DNA from: Mesorhizobium waimense
GTDB taxonomy: Bacteria; Pseudomonadota; Alphaproteobacteria; Rhizobiales; Rhizobiaceae
Length of the DNA: 64,000 bases
Direction of reading: 5' to 3'
Assembly: GCF_003601975.1 (NCBI RefSeq)
Contig: NZ_QZWZ01000023.1
Coordinates: forward strand, 1-64,000
The translations under genes and the position numbers were made by a program. Positions 29,095-37,533 of this stretch are shown in pieces (the first letter of the stretch is position 1; the number at the start of each line of letters is the position of its first letter). The notes under the pieces are model-generated. The model saw only the letters and a list, made by a program, of their open reading frames with translations. It ran no database searches and had not been told where the DNA came from.

Positions 29095-29355
29095 ATGACC
29101 AGCCGCACCACACCATCAGTCGTTCGCTTCAGGTCGGCGTTTTCGCTGCCCGGCTTCGATGCGCCGCAACCACCCGGAGAGTATCGCGTCGATCATGACG
29201 AGGAGGCCCTCGAAGGGGCTTCGCTGATCGCATGGCGCCGCGTCGCCACCTTCATTCACCTGCCGGCGATTTCCGCCAGCGGAGCCACGCGGCAGATGGT
29301 GCCGATCGAACCGGCATCGCTTGAAGCCGCACTGGAGCAGGACCAGAGACAATGA
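29095..29355 (+). CDS. Small hypothetical protein
   Basis: 86 residues from the ATG at 29095 (GGAAAG about nine bases upstream); an ATG at 28981 would add 38 residues of poorer quality. The protein reads MTSRTTPSVVRFRSAFSLPG, then PQPPGEYRVDHDEEALEG and WRRVATFIHLPAIS, a pattern I associate with short conserved proteins of rhizobia, but no function is known. First of six overlapping or tightly spaced plus-strand genes. Confidence 0.65.
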   Translation: MTSRTTPSVVRFRSAFSLPGFDAPQPPGEYRVDHDEEALEGASLIAWRRVATFIHLPAISASGATRQMVPIEPASLEAALEQDQRQ

Positions 29356-29720
29356 TGAGAACCACCACCCTGATGCAACGCAACGCACGCCCGGTCCGCC
29401 GCGAAGCCGCAACGCATCTCTTTGCCGTCGGACTGGCTGTCCGGCTGAAGGGCGGCTTCGGCACGTTTCCAAAGACCGCGGAAATCTACCGCATCATGGC
29501 CACGCTGCCGCCCCGAGGAGATTCGCTGCAATACCGCATCCGCAGCGACGGCGAACTTCATGAACGGGTGGCGACGCAGGACAGCCTCGAACCGGTCGAC
29601 ACGTCGCCCGGTGACACCATAACGCTCATCGAAAGGACGTTCGACCATGTCAAAGGGACAAAAACGCTCGAGCCGGGAGATCAGGAAGCCGAAGCAGGAA
29701 AAGGTCCTGCCCAAAGCTGA
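29352..29720 (+). CDS. Hypothetical protein
   Basis: 122 residues; ATGA overlap with the preceding stop implies translational coupling. The central YRIMATLPPRGDSLQYRIRSDGELHERV stretch is a beta-rich motif seen in small rhizobial proteins of unknown function. No membrane segment. Its 3' end overlaps the 47-residue gene that follows, in a different frame. Confidence 0.7.
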   Translation: MMRTTTLMQRNARPVRREAATHLFAVGLAVRLKGGFGTFPKTAEIYRIMATLPPRGDSLQYRIRSDGELHERVATQDSLEPVDTSPGDTITLIERTFDHVKGTKTLEPGDQEAEAGKGPAQS

Positions 29721-29790
29721 AAGCGTGTTCGGCACCCAGACCAGGCTTGCCGCCAACATCAGTGCCCCGCGCGGCAAGGGCAAGAACTGA
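29647..29790 (+). CDS. 47-residue basic hypothetical protein
   Basis: ATG at 29647 preceded by GAAAGGACG, stop TGA 29788-29790. Sequence MSKGQKRSSREIRKPKQEKV..., rich in Lys/Arg, ends NISAPRGKGKN. I recognise MSKGQKRSxRExxKPK as the beginning of a very short conserved alphaproteobacterial protein, function unknown. Its good ribosome binding site and coupled position support it despite its length. Confidence 0.65.
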   Translation: MSKGQKRSSREIRKPKQEKVLPKAESVFGTQTRLAANISAPRGKGKN

Positions 29791-29806
29791 CGCTGCGAGA
29801 CGGGCG

Positions 29807-30049
29807 ATGAAGATCCTGATCGAATTCTATCGCACCCGAGAGGCGGACGATGCGCATGCCCTGATCGGCCGCGAGATCGTGGAAGCGGCCGACCTCGACG
29901 ATGCGATCGAAATCGCCAGGCTTTTGGCCAGGACCCTGAACATGCCGCAGCGGCCGGACGCCTTGACGATCGCCGACGCGACTGGCGCAACGCTCTATTC
30001 GGGCGCTCTCGCCACGCAAGCGGTCAATGAGGAAAGGCCAGCATCATGA
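29807..30049 (+). CDS. Small hypothetical protein
   Basis: 80 residues from the ATG at 29807 (MKILIEFYRTREADDAHALI...). Helical, acidic, with ADDAHALIGREIVEAADLDDAIEIARLLARTL reading as two amphipathic helices. The next gene starts in its stop (ATGA at 30046). A longer start at 29747 would overlap the 47-residue gene and lacks a good site. Confidence 0.65.
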   Translation: MKILIEFYRTREADDAHALIGREIVEAADLDDAIEIARLLARTLNMPQRPDALTIADATGATLYSGALATQAVNEERPAS

Positions 30050-30366
30050 ATGCCCGCAACACCGAAACCGATCGGCAGCGCAATGCCGCCGCGCTTCGGA
30101 TCTGGGAAAACGAGGGTGGCGCGTCGGGACGCGACTTCGCAAATCGCCAATATGGCCGCCGCGTCGAAGCGGATCGTTCCTGGACCGTCTATCACGTCTT
30201 CTCCGGAATTCCGGCACATGAGGACGGCGTTGCGATGACCGGCCTCAGCCGGTCGGATGCGACGCGCAGCATGTTGTCCCTCAACCAGCGCAACGCCGAG
30301 CGCCGCAGGGCGCGGGTTGCGGCGCCGCCAATTGTCCCGCACGAGAGAGTGGCGGGCCAGTCATGA
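30046..30366 (+). CDS. Hypothetical protein, paralogue of the small protein at 26114-26299
   Basis: 106 residues. The middle RVEADRSWTVYHVFSGIPAHEDG and MTGLSRSDATRSMLSLNQRNAERR align with the 61-residue protein HPDSWTVFDVFTGQPAESN...VGINAGEADEIVGRLND on the far side of groESL. GAGGAAAGG lies upstream. Both are soluble; function unknown. Confidence 0.72.
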   Translation: MNARNTETDRQRNAAALRIWENEGGASGRDFANRQYGRRVEADRSWTVYHVFSGIPAHEDGVAMTGLSRSDATRSMLSLNQRNAERRRARVAAPPIVPHERVAGQS

Positions 30367-30638
30367 CGCTCTCCTTTCCCAACCCCAGCCGCAGCTTCGA
30401 CGAAGCCCGCAACGCCGTCCGCTTCACCGGCCATGACGGCATGTTCGAGGTGCGATTCTTCGTCGAGATCGCGGCGCTGGCAAAATCGGACACCGCCTTG
30501 GCCGGGACAGCGGCGTCGGAAACAAAATGCCTTTCAGCCTTCGACAACTTGCGAACATCCATCCACCAGGTTGCCAGCAAAGCCTATTCCCGCGACCGCC
30601 GCAGTTCCTACACTTTGACTGCTGCCGATTTCCGGTAG
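30363..30638 (+). CDS. DUF1488-family protein
   Basis: 91 residues. MTLSFPNPSRSFDEARNAVRFTGHDGMFEVRFFVE is the hallmark of the DUF1488 family, small proteins of unknown role found widely in proteobacteria. ATGA overlap with the previous gene. Last gene of the plus-strand run; truncated mscS sequence starts 26 bp later. Confidence 0.85.
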   Translation: MTLSFPNPSRSFDEARNAVRFTGHDGMFEVRFFVEIAALAKSDTALAGTAASETKCLSAFDNLRTSIHQVASKAYSRDRRSSYTLTAADFR

Positions 30639-30663
30639 GCATGGCACCGTATCAGGAACGTTC

Positions 30664-30842
30664 TGGTCGTTCAGCGACAACCTCGTGCGCCTCGACGTGA
30701 ACTTCGGCGTCTCCTATGACGCCGATCCGCACAAGGTGAGCGAACTGGCGATAGAGGCCGCGATCAGCGTCGGCCAGGTCGAGGCCGACCGGCGGCCGGT
30801 CTGCTGGTTGACCGACTTCGGCGGTTCCTCGCTGAACGCGAG
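30664..30842 (+). pseudogene. Internal fragment of mscS (third copy)
   Basis: Bases from CTGGTCGTTCAGCGACAACC match 23167-23342 of the intact mscS almost base for base up to TCCTCGCTGAAC, then homology stops. It overlaps the region duplicated at 25188 but extends further 5' and less far 3', so it is an independent duplication. Confidence 0.88.
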
Positions 30843-30899
30843 CAAGGCTACGAGCCGAGCGTGAAGGAGCGCTGCCGTTATTGATGGAACGGGTTCGGG

Positions 30900-32108
30900 C
30901 TAGACTGGAATATCGAGGTCGTAGCAGAGCGTGCCGTTGCGGACGAAAGGCCCAGGCGGGTTGTCTTCGGCGCGGTCGCTCACGCAGAACGGGAAATTCC
31001 TTTCGGTGAGCAGCGTGAGGATCGGCTCGTGGGGGATTCCCTCCCACCCTTTCTTGGGCGTCATCGACACCATTGCCTGGACCACACCATTGTGCGCGTT
31101 GTTTTTGCCGATGATGTCACGGAGCAGCGATGCCGGCGTCCCGTTGTGACTAGAGTGGTGGCTGACCTTGAGGAAGGTAACCTTCTCAAGCAACTCCACC
31201 GCTTCGGCATCCCCGAGCGCCAACTCCCAGGGACCCCACTGCGCATCACCGGGAAAGAGCAGGTACTCGTCGCCGATGCGGAAAAGCAGGATGAGGCTCG
31301 TATTGTTGATATCGGCATCGAGCTTGGCCGCTGCGAGTTCGTACGCCGCGACCATCGAGGCTGCCTCATTGATCTGCTGCCGATCGTCAAGCATCGGCGG
31401 AAACTCTTCGATCCACCCCTCGCCGAATGGCTGGAACTTTTCACCTGCACTGGCGCCGTCTGGATTGGCGGAGAACCCCGTGAGCAGCGACTGACCTTGC
31501 GGTGGGTCGGGATCGTTCAGCGCCGTGTCGTCGTGTGGCGGCCCCATGACAAAGATGTCGATGCCAGGGAGGAGTGGTGTCTTGATTTCCTCGACCACGG
31601 CCGTCTTGCTTTTGGGGAAGAAGCGCCGCTCGGGCTCGCCCTTGAAGCCGCGGTGCAGCGTGCCGAGCGCGCCCTCGTCGGAGAGCGCGTTGAGGGCGAC
31701 TGCGCCGATCCGATTCTCGTCTAGTCCAAGCAGCGTAGCAGCGACCCTCAGGTTTCGGGCGGTTGCCGCCAGTTCATTGCGAATGCGCCGGGCAGCCGGA
31801 TCGGTCGGGGACTCTACCCATGGCATCCACACCTCGCCGACCTCGACCTCGCCCCAGACCTTCTTGGCGAAGCCGGAAAGGTGGTCCTCGTGGCGGTGAG
31901 AGAGGACAAGGACGTCGATGCGGGCCTTGCCGTCGACCGTAACGTCCTTGATCACCTGCTTGGCGATGTCTTCGATCGATTTCTTCTTCTTCTTGATCGA
32001 GCCGCAGTCGATGAGTATTTTCCGGTCGCCATCGCTGGTTGGCAGAGTGACGAGGAAGCAGTCGCCGAAGCCGACATTGTACATGCGGATGTTGATGTTG
32101 CCGGGCAT
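30900..32108 (-). CDS. ComEC-like MBL-fold hydrolase
   Basis: 402 residues without signal peptide or membrane segment. The N-terminus RMYNVGFGDCFLVTL...ILIDCGS, the metal motif HRHEDH at residues 71-76, YLLFPGDAQWGPWE and LKVSHHSSHNGTP form the complete metal site of the ComEC/Rec2-type branch of metallo-beta-lactamase folds, which act on nucleic acids or phosphoesters. It starts two bases after the stop of the protease gene, so the two are translated as a unit. The KKKKK run near residue 40 is notable. Specific substrate unknown. Confidence 0.87.
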   Translation of the reverse strand: MPGNINIRMYNVGFGDCFLVTLPTSDGDRKILIDCGSIKKKKKSIEDIAKQVIKDVTVDGKARIDVLVLSHRHEDHLSGFAKKVWGEVEVGEVWMPWVESPTDPAARRIRNELAATARNLRVAATLLGLDENRIGAVALNALSDEGALGTLHRGFKGEPERRFFPKSKTAVVEEIKTPLLPGIDIFVMGPPHDDTALNDPDPPQGQSLLTGFSANPDGASAGEKFQPFGEGWIEEFPPMLDDRQQINEAASMVAAYELAAAKLDADINNTSLILLFRIGDEYLLFPGDAQWGPWELALGDAEAVELLEKVTFLKVSHHSSHNGTPASLLRDIIGKNNAHNGVVQAMVSMTPKKGWEGIPHEPILTLLTERNFPFCVSDRAEDNPPGPFVRNGTLCYDLDIPV

Positions 32109-32110
32109 GC

Positions 32111-33994
32111 TCAGGCTCCCTCGTGCAGTGCGCGGAAGCGGGCCCTGAGCTTCATCCGGTTGCTGATGTAGGCGGCGTCGGCGAACGCCATGTTGGGGTC
32201 GCGAGCGTCCATACTCTCGACAAAGGAGGCCGTTGCTTTGCGGCGGGCCAGTGCCGCGTCGTTGAGCTCCTTGGGGAGCCGCGCGTTGTTCATCGGCTTG
32301 GACGCGATGTAGCGCACGGTGCCGTCGCTGCCGAAGATGACCGTGGCGCCACCGCGGAACGGAAGGTCGCCGGAGTTGGGATCGGCGGGTTCCTCGGTTT
32401 GCATGAATTGGGCCACGAACTCGACGGCAAGGCGCTGCTCGGCAGTGATCCGGTGGGTGGCGTGAAAGCCGATCACTGCGATGGTTCGGCCCTTGTCGAG
32501 CCCGAATGCGTCGGCGTTGTTCAGGGCATACTGATGCAGCGCCGGGAACATCGCACCGCGGTCAACCGTCGGCCGGCTTGGGTCGGGAATGGCATCTTCT
32601 TCGCCGCTCTCCTCAAGCGAGCCGCTTTGCAGCGACGCTGCCTGGTTTACGCGCGCCTGCTTGTGACGCGTCGCAACGCGCGCCTGGTCGAGGCCCTCGG
32701 CCGAGAGGGTCAGAAGGTTCCGGGCCATGGCAAGGATGTGATCATGGAGCCGCTCGGGCACGCCGTTGATCTGGCTGGGCCACAGCAAGGCTTCCTCGGC
32801 GAGCGACTGGACCCCGGAGGGGTATATGCCCCGCTCGCGAAAGGCTTCGATCGTTTCGAACCGCACCTCGCCGGGATCGGCGGGGTTCAGCTCGAAGTCG
32901 GAGGTGACGAGCGCGCGCAAAAAATCGCCGAACGTGACGTCGACGGGCGGCATGTAGTCGAAGGCCCGGAAGCACATCCGGAGGAACCGGTCCGACAGCT
33001 GCGCCGCTTCGGTGGAGAGGCGATTGACGAGATCCGGATGGAGGCGGCCGCCCGGCAGCTCGCCGGAGCCACCTGTCGCAATGCGCAAGAGGTCCGCGGT
33101 GCGGTTCTGGAACGCCTTGATGTACCCTGCGAAAACCGCGCTCAGCAGGATCGCCCCGCGCTCGTGCGCTTCGTGTGTCTTTGCCAGCTTTCCCGGATGC
33201 GGCTTCTCGTCAATGGCCGAGCGAAGCCCCTTTCCTGAGCCAATCGCCTGACCGAACTGCTGGGCCAGCTCCACGAGCATTTTTGATTTTTGCAGTGCGC
33301 CTTCCGAGGCCTGGATGTGTTCGGCGAGGAGCTCGCGATAGGAGAAGCGCTGAAACAGCGCCACGATGTCGGAGAACGCCTCGTGGAAGGCGAGGACATC
33401 GACATTGCTCGGCTCGAGGAAGTACGGGCGGAGGCGATGCACGATGGCGTGCGTCATCTCATGGGCAATGATGTCGTGCGACAGGCACGTAAAAACGGTC
33501 TGGCTGGGTATGTTTTGGCCGGGGGAATTCACGTCGGCCTTGAAGTAGCCGAAGAGAATGGCGTTGAGCTCGGGGTCGAAGAAAGCGTTGCGGCCATAGA
33601 AGGCGTGCGGGAAGAGCCGGAGCGGACGCCTTTTGCGCGACAGGGAAATGTTGCGGCCAAGCGCCCGAACCGCGCTGTCGATCACCTTCATGGCGACCGC
33701 GTAGACCATCTGCTGGTGGAAGCGCGGGTCCGACTCGCTCTGCGGAAGGCCAGCCTCCATGAGCAGCGGGCGCTCGTTGAGGTTGACGCTCGCGTAGAAA
33801 CGCTCGTTCCAGGCATCGTAGTCGTAGACCTCGACAAGTTGGCCGCGCGGACCCGTCTCGAGGTCGATCTCGTTGGGGACCTCGATCGTTATCCGATAGG
33901 GCGCGCGCCGGCCGCTCATCGGATCGGTCGCGTAGATACGCAGGCGCCGCTTCTCCGGGTCGCGCGTGGCATAGTCGCTTTGATTGCGCTTCAT
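32111..33994 (-). CDS. Cytoplasmic thermolysin-like (gluzincin) metalloprotease
   Basis: 627 residues from the ATG at 33994, which follows GGGAGAGGGGCC. The zinc motif HEMTH is at residues 178-182 and the third ligand glutamate sits in HEAFSDIVALF (E205), followed by the ExxxD aspartate, 23 residues after the second histidine, a close match to the EAxSD of M4 proteases. No signal peptide or propeptide is present, unlike secreted thermolysins, so it acts in the cytoplasm. A long C-terminal part (400 residues) has no recognised domain, though the last 150 residues resemble a compact beta-rich unit (VIFGSDGTVRYIAS). It is coupled to the MBL gene. Confidence 0.82.
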   Translation of the reverse strand: MKRNQSDYATRDPEKRRLRIYATDPMSGRRAPYRITIEVPNEIDLETGPRGQLVEVYDYDAWNERFYASVNLNERPLLMEAGLPQSESDPRFHQQMVYAVAMKVIDSAVRALGRNISLSRKRRPLRLFPHAFYGRNAFFDPELNAILFGYFKADVNSPGQNIPSQTVFTCLSHDIIAHEMTHAIVHRLRPYFLEPSNVDVLAFHEAFSDIVALFQRFSYRELLAEHIQASEGALQKSKMLVELAQQFGQAIGSGKGLRSAIDEKPHPGKLAKTHEAHERGAILLSAVFAGYIKAFQNRTADLLRIATGGSGELPGGRLHPDLVNRLSTEAAQLSDRFLRMCFRAFDYMPPVDVTFGDFLRALVTSDFELNPADPGEVRFETIEAFRERGIYPSGVQSLAEEALLWPSQINGVPERLHDHILAMARNLLTLSAEGLDQARVATRHKQARVNQAASLQSGSLEESGEEDAIPDPSRPTVDRGAMFPALHQYALNNADAFGLDKGRTIAVIGFHATHRITAEQRLAVEFVAQFMQTEEPADPNSGDLPFRGGATVIFGSDGTVRYIASKPMNNARLPKELNDAALARRKATASFVESMDARDPNMAFADAAYISNRMKLRARFRALHEGA

Positions 33995-34037
33995 GGCCCC
34001 TCTCCCTGAATTCAGGGGATCATAGTCGCATCTTGAG

Positions 34038-34051
34038 ATAATACCAGTATT
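34038..34051 (-). promoter_or_regulatory. Promoter/operator candidate of the protease-MBL operon
   Basis: AATAC-CA-GTATT (34040-34051) is a perfect 5+5 palindrome, and on the minus strand it overlaps TATTAT, a near-consensus -10, about 44 bp upstream of the protease start. The surrounding 60 bp are the most AT-rich of the region. Confidence 0.4.
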
Positions 34052-34597
34052 GAACAGCACTCATCGAAGTATTAATGCAGGAAATATCACGGCGTCGTCC
34101 GGAAGCTTCTTGCGACGGATGGCGATCCAGCCGCTTCCGTCACCGTCGCGCTACTCGTGGCTCTGTCGGACGGTCTGCTCGATCCTAGGCGCGTCCCGCC
34201 CTTATCGGAGGAGCGCTGGAAAGGTTGCTGGTCCGGCGTCGAGCCAACAGTTCGACTGGCGGCGAACTCCTCCCCTTGGGCAAGCCAACACTGCTCAAGT
34301 CTCGCAGTTCGCGCGCGAGTTGCTCCCGGTGCAAAATCGCGGTCATGACAATCCACCACGAACCCTGTACGCGACGCCCGCCTGACTCCCGTCGGCAGGG
34401 GGAAGGGGAGCGCTGCCGGCGGTTCACGCGATGAATCCCGCTCTGATGCGTCTGGAAGCAATCCACGGCCCGTTGATATAGCCGGGCCGTGGGTGGGTGC
34501 TTCCTGCCCTGGCCGAAGCGCTCTCGCGGCTCTCACCCGCCCCTTGACGTACCCTCCAAGCAGCATGTCCAATGCTCAGTGTCAGGGGAGGATCCCG
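34052..34597. other. Intergenic region without a supportable gene
   Basis: About 545 bp with no open frame that has a convincing start and family-like composition. The only structure I see is a perfect 10-bp hairpin CCACGGCCCG/CGGGCCGTGG at 34463-34492 with a ten-base loop and no following T run. A relic too degraded to identify is possible. Confidence 0.5.
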
Positions 34598-36139
34598 GTG
34601 GAGATCGCCACAGTCGATCAGGTGTTTCACTTCGGCGGCTACACGCTCGACCTCGGCAAGGGCACGCTACGCCATGCCGACGGGCCGGCGTTCCTGCGGC
34701 CGAAGGCCTATGCGCTGTTGACGCTGCTCGCCCGGTACATGGGCCGCGTCGTGCCCAAATCGGAGATCATGGATGCGGTCTGGCCGGGCGTCTTCGTCAC
34801 CGAGGATTCGCTGACGCAGTCGATCCGCGAGATCCGCAAGGTACTGGGCGACCACCTCGTGCGCACCGTGTCGAAGCGCGGCTACATGCTGGCGGCCGAG
34901 GTCGAGCCGGCGCCCGAGATCGGCTCGCAGCCGATCGTGGCGGTGCTGCGCTTTCGCAACGAGAGCGGCAACTCGGCCGATGATCCGATCGTCGACGGCT
35001 TTGCCGAGGACATCATCAACGGCCTGGCGCGCTTCGGCACGGTCACGGTGTTGGCCCGCAATTCCAGCTTCTCCTTCGCTTCCTTCGCCCGCTCGGAATG
35101 GCCGCAGATCCGCTCGCGCATCGGCGCGGACTATCTGGTCGAAGGCTCGGTGCGGCGGCAGGGAGACCAGATCCTGGCCGCCGTCAACCTCGTCGACGCG
35201 GCCAATGCCAGCCAGCTCTGGGGCGATCGCTACCAGGCCGCCGACAGCGGCTTCTTCGCCGTCCAGCAGGATATCGTCGAGGAGATCGTCGGGCGCCTGG
35301 CCAGGCGGGTCACCAATGCCGGCCTGCAGCAGGCGTCGCGCAAACCGGTCACCAGCCTTGCCGCCTATGAGCTGGTGCTGCGCGGCGTGGCCCTGGTGCG
35401 CGACCCCGCGCAGACCGACATCGAGGGCGCGAGGGCCTTCTTCGAGGCGGCCGTCGCCAAGGACCCGGCCTATGGGCTCGCCCATATCTATGTCGGCCTG
35501 ACCTGCGCGCTGAAGGGCGAATTCGAAGAGTCCAGCCATGCCGATCTGGTCGAGGCGCGCGAGCACGTTGCCAGGGGCCTGGCGCTGTCGCCCGACCAGG
35601 CGACCGGCCATCGCATCCAGTCGCTGGTGCGTCTCTACATGCGCGAGCACGACGCGGCCGAGCATCATTTGCGGACCGCGCTCGAGCTCAATCCCTGCGA
35701 TGCCGACTGCATCGAGCAGATGGGCCTTGTGCTGACCATGCGCGGGCGCCCGTTCGAGGCGCTGGGCTGGCTGGCGCGCTCCATCCGCATCGATCCGATG
35801 ATCCCGCACTGGTATCAGTTCGACCGCTCGCTGGCGCTCTACATGATGGGCGACTACAAGCCGGCGGCCGAGGCTCTGGAACTTGCGACACGGCCGACGC
35901 CGTGGATCAGGACGCGGCTAGCCGCCTGCTACGCCCAGCTCGGCGCGATGGACGAAGCGCGCCGGCAGGCCGCCCTCATCAACGAGGGCGACCCCGGTTT
36001 CTCGCCGATCGACTATGCGACCAAGGCCATGCCGTTCGAGAGCCCAGCCGACGCGGCGCATCTGGCCGATGGCATCCGGCTGGCGCTTGGCGCGCAGGCT
36101 GCGCCCGAAGCGGGTCAATCGACGACCACGACGATATAG
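34598..36139 (+). CDS. Winged-helix (CadC/OmpR-type) regulator with TolB-like and TPR domains
   Basis: 513 residues from the GTG at 34598, which follows AGGGGAGG by six bases. Residues 1-105 are an OmpR-type DNA-binding domain (YTLDLGKGTLRH...LRPKAYALLTLLARYMGRVV...ESLTQSIREIRKVL). Residues 115-240 resemble the TolB-like/adenylate-cyclase-associated module (VAVLRFRN, DYLVEGSVRR, WGDRYQA). The rest is a tetratricopeptide array (LAAYELVLRG, LALSPDQATGH, LNPCDADC). No membrane helix is visible, unlike CadC. It probably senses a protein or small molecule through the TPRs. It lies just upstream of the B12 riboswitch but is not obviously part of that operon. Confidence 0.85.
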   Translation: MEIATVDQVFHFGGYTLDLGKGTLRHADGPAFLRPKAYALLTLLARYMGRVVPKSEIMDAVWPGVFVTEDSLTQSIREIRKVLGDHLVRTVSKRGYMLAAEVEPAPEIGSQPIVAVLRFRNESGNSADDPIVDGFAEDIINGLARFGTVTVLARNSSFSFASFARSEWPQIRSRIGADYLVEGSVRRQGDQILAAVNLVDAANASQLWGDRYQAADSGFFAVQQDIVEEIVGRLARRVTNAGLQQASRKPVTSLAAYELVLRGVALVRDPAQTDIEGARAFFEAAVAKDPAYGLAHIYVGLTCALKGEFEESSHADLVEAREHVARGLALSPDQATGHRIQSLVRLYMREHDAAEHHLRTALELNPCDADCIEQMGLVLTMRGRPFEALGWLARSIRIDPMIPHWYQFDRSLALYMMGDYKPAAEALELATRPTPWIRTRLAACYAQLGAMDEARRQAALINEGDPGFSPIDYATKAMPFESPADAAHLADGIRLALGAQAAPEAGQSTTTTI

Positions 36140-36217
36140 CGCCTCTGCCGGTTAGTAGGTGCGCCGCAACGCCAGACGGCAAAGCCGTTGAGCTTTGGTG
36201 CGGACGGCCCGCCGGTG

Positions 36218-36257
36218 TTGACAGCATATGGCTGTGCTTGATACGTAATGTTATTAC
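36218..36257 (+). promoter_or_regulatory. Promoter of the B12 riboswitch transcript
   Basis: TTGACA at 36218-36223 and TACGTA 18 bases on (36242-36247) form a plausible sigma-70 promoter. GTAAT-GTT-ATTAC at 36245-36257 is a small perfect dyad over the -10, a possible regulator site. It lies about 80-90 bp upstream of the riboswitch core. Confidence 0.5.
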
Positions 36258-36335
36258 ATACGCATCTACCGAAGGCGAACCGATGCCTGCAATCAAAAAA
36301 CCGTTGCGGCGCGATCGGCGGAAACCTACGGTAGA

Positions 36336-36520
36336 AAATGATGGTCCCCGAGTCGAAAGGCGAGGGGTGAAAAGGGAACACGGTGAGGCCCGTTTTTGGG
36401 TCGAGACCGTGGCTGCCCCCGCAACTGTAAGCGGCGAGCAACATCCGCGAATGCCACTGGCCGGCAAGGCTGGGAAGGCAGGATGAAGCCGAGACCCGCG
36501 AGCCAGGAGACCTGCCATCA
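36336..36520 (+). ncRNA. Cobalamin (B12) riboswitch
   Basis: The conserved core elements are all present in order: GAAAAGGGAA, ACGGTG, GCTGCCCCCGCAACTGTAAGCGGCG, GCCACTG, GGGAAGGC and the B12 box AGCCAGGAGACCTGCC (36502-36517). It lies 200 bp upstream of an ABC transporter operon. Adenosylcobalamin binding should shut the downstream genes, as in other B12 uptake operons. The expression platform is the region to 36720 (not resolved). Confidence 0.96.
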
Positions 36521-36720
36521 GCATGAGTTGACCGGACGGGGTGTGCCGGGAGGAGACGTAGCCATCGGTCTGTCGTCCGATGGCCCAGCTTCCTTCCGTC
36601 GCCAGTTTTGGAAAGTGACGGAACGTTGGAAGCCTCCATCCATCGCATCATCGTGTGCGCGCCGTGCCGCGATTCCACCGGGCCGGCTCGCATCCCCGCT
36701 TCGAGGCCGGAGCCAAGCCG

Positions 36721-37503
36721 ATGACCCTGCTCGAAGCCCGCGACGTGAGCGCGGTGGCGAATGGCCGCCGCCTGGTGGATGGGGTAAGCCTGTCGGTCGC
36801 GGCAGGCGATCGCCTGGCCATCATCGGTCCCAATGGCGCCGGCAAGACCACGCTTTTGCGCATGCTGTGCGGCGCGCTGCCGCCGAGCGCCGGCGAGGTC
36901 CGCCTGTCGGGGCGCCGCCTCGACCGGATCACGTCGGCCGAGCGGGCGCTCAACATGGCCGTCGTCGGCCAGGCCGATCAGCCCGATCCGCGGCTCGCGT
37001 TGATCGACTATGTCGAGCTCGGCCGCGTCCCGCATGCCGGCATGCGGCGCATGCGCGAAGATCGCGACATCGTCCTCGAGGCGCTACGCCGGACCGGCCT
37101 GCTGCCGCTGCTTGGCCGCAGCATCGGCTCGCTCTCCGGCGGCGAGCGCCAGCGCGCGCAACTGGCTAGAGCCATCGCCCAGGAGCCAAAAATCCTGTTC
37201 CTCGACGAGCCGACCAACCATCTCGATCCGCGCGCCCGAGGCGAGCTGCTCGAGCTGGTCGCCGGCTTCGGCACGAGCGTGGTCGCGGTGCTGCACGATC
37301 TGGCGCTGGTGGCGCCTTTCGCCACCAGGGTCGCAGTGATGAACAACGCCCGGCTGCATGCGCTGGCGACGCCGCGCGATGCGCTGACACAGCAACTGAT
37401 CCAGGAGGTGTTCGGCATCGACGTGTTTCGCCTGCGCCATCCGACCGAGGACCGCGAGCTGACTGTCTTCGACGTTCCCAACCGCGCCGCTTCGCCATCC
37501 TGA
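36721..37503 (+). CDS. ABC transporter ATP-binding protein (B12/iron-siderophore/heme type)
   Basis: 260 residues: Walker A GPNGAGKTT, Q-loop area VVGQADQPDPR, signature LSGGERQR, Walker B ILFLDEPTNHLD and switch HDLALVA. It belongs to the BtuD/FecE/HmuV branch. First gene after the cobalamin riboswitch, so cobalamin or a cobalt-chelate is the probable cargo. A GGAG lies eight bases upstream of the ATG. Gene order ATPase, binding protein, permease is unusual for this family. Confidence 0.9.
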   Translation: MTLLEARDVSAVANGRRLVDGVSLSVAAGDRLAIIGPNGAGKTTLLRMLCGALPPSAGEVRLSGRRLDRITSAERALNMAVVGQADQPDPRLALIDYVELGRVPHAGMRRMREDRDIVLEALRRTGLLPLLGRSIGSLSGGERQRAQLARAIAQEPKILFLDEPTNHLDPRARGELLELVAGFGTSVVAVLHDLALVAPFATRVAVMNNARLHALATPRDALTQQLIQEVFGIDVFRLRHPTEDRELTVFDVPNRAASPS

Positions 37504-37533
37504 TCCGACCTGCACCCAAAGGAGCCATACCTC

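Noticed and set aside
28797..29111. Minus-strand open frame in the groES upstream region
   Set aside because: The best start has a ribosome binding site too close to the ATG and the frame overlaps the plus-strand small genes' leader; not enough support.
34087..34572. Minus-strand frame of 161 codons before the winged-helix regulator
   Set aside because: Arg/Ser/Pro-rich composition typical of antisense frames in high-GC DNA; no start site.
36282..36486. Plus-strand open frame over the cobalamin riboswitch
   Set aside because: The conserved riboswitch elements explain the sequence; the frame has no ribosome binding site.
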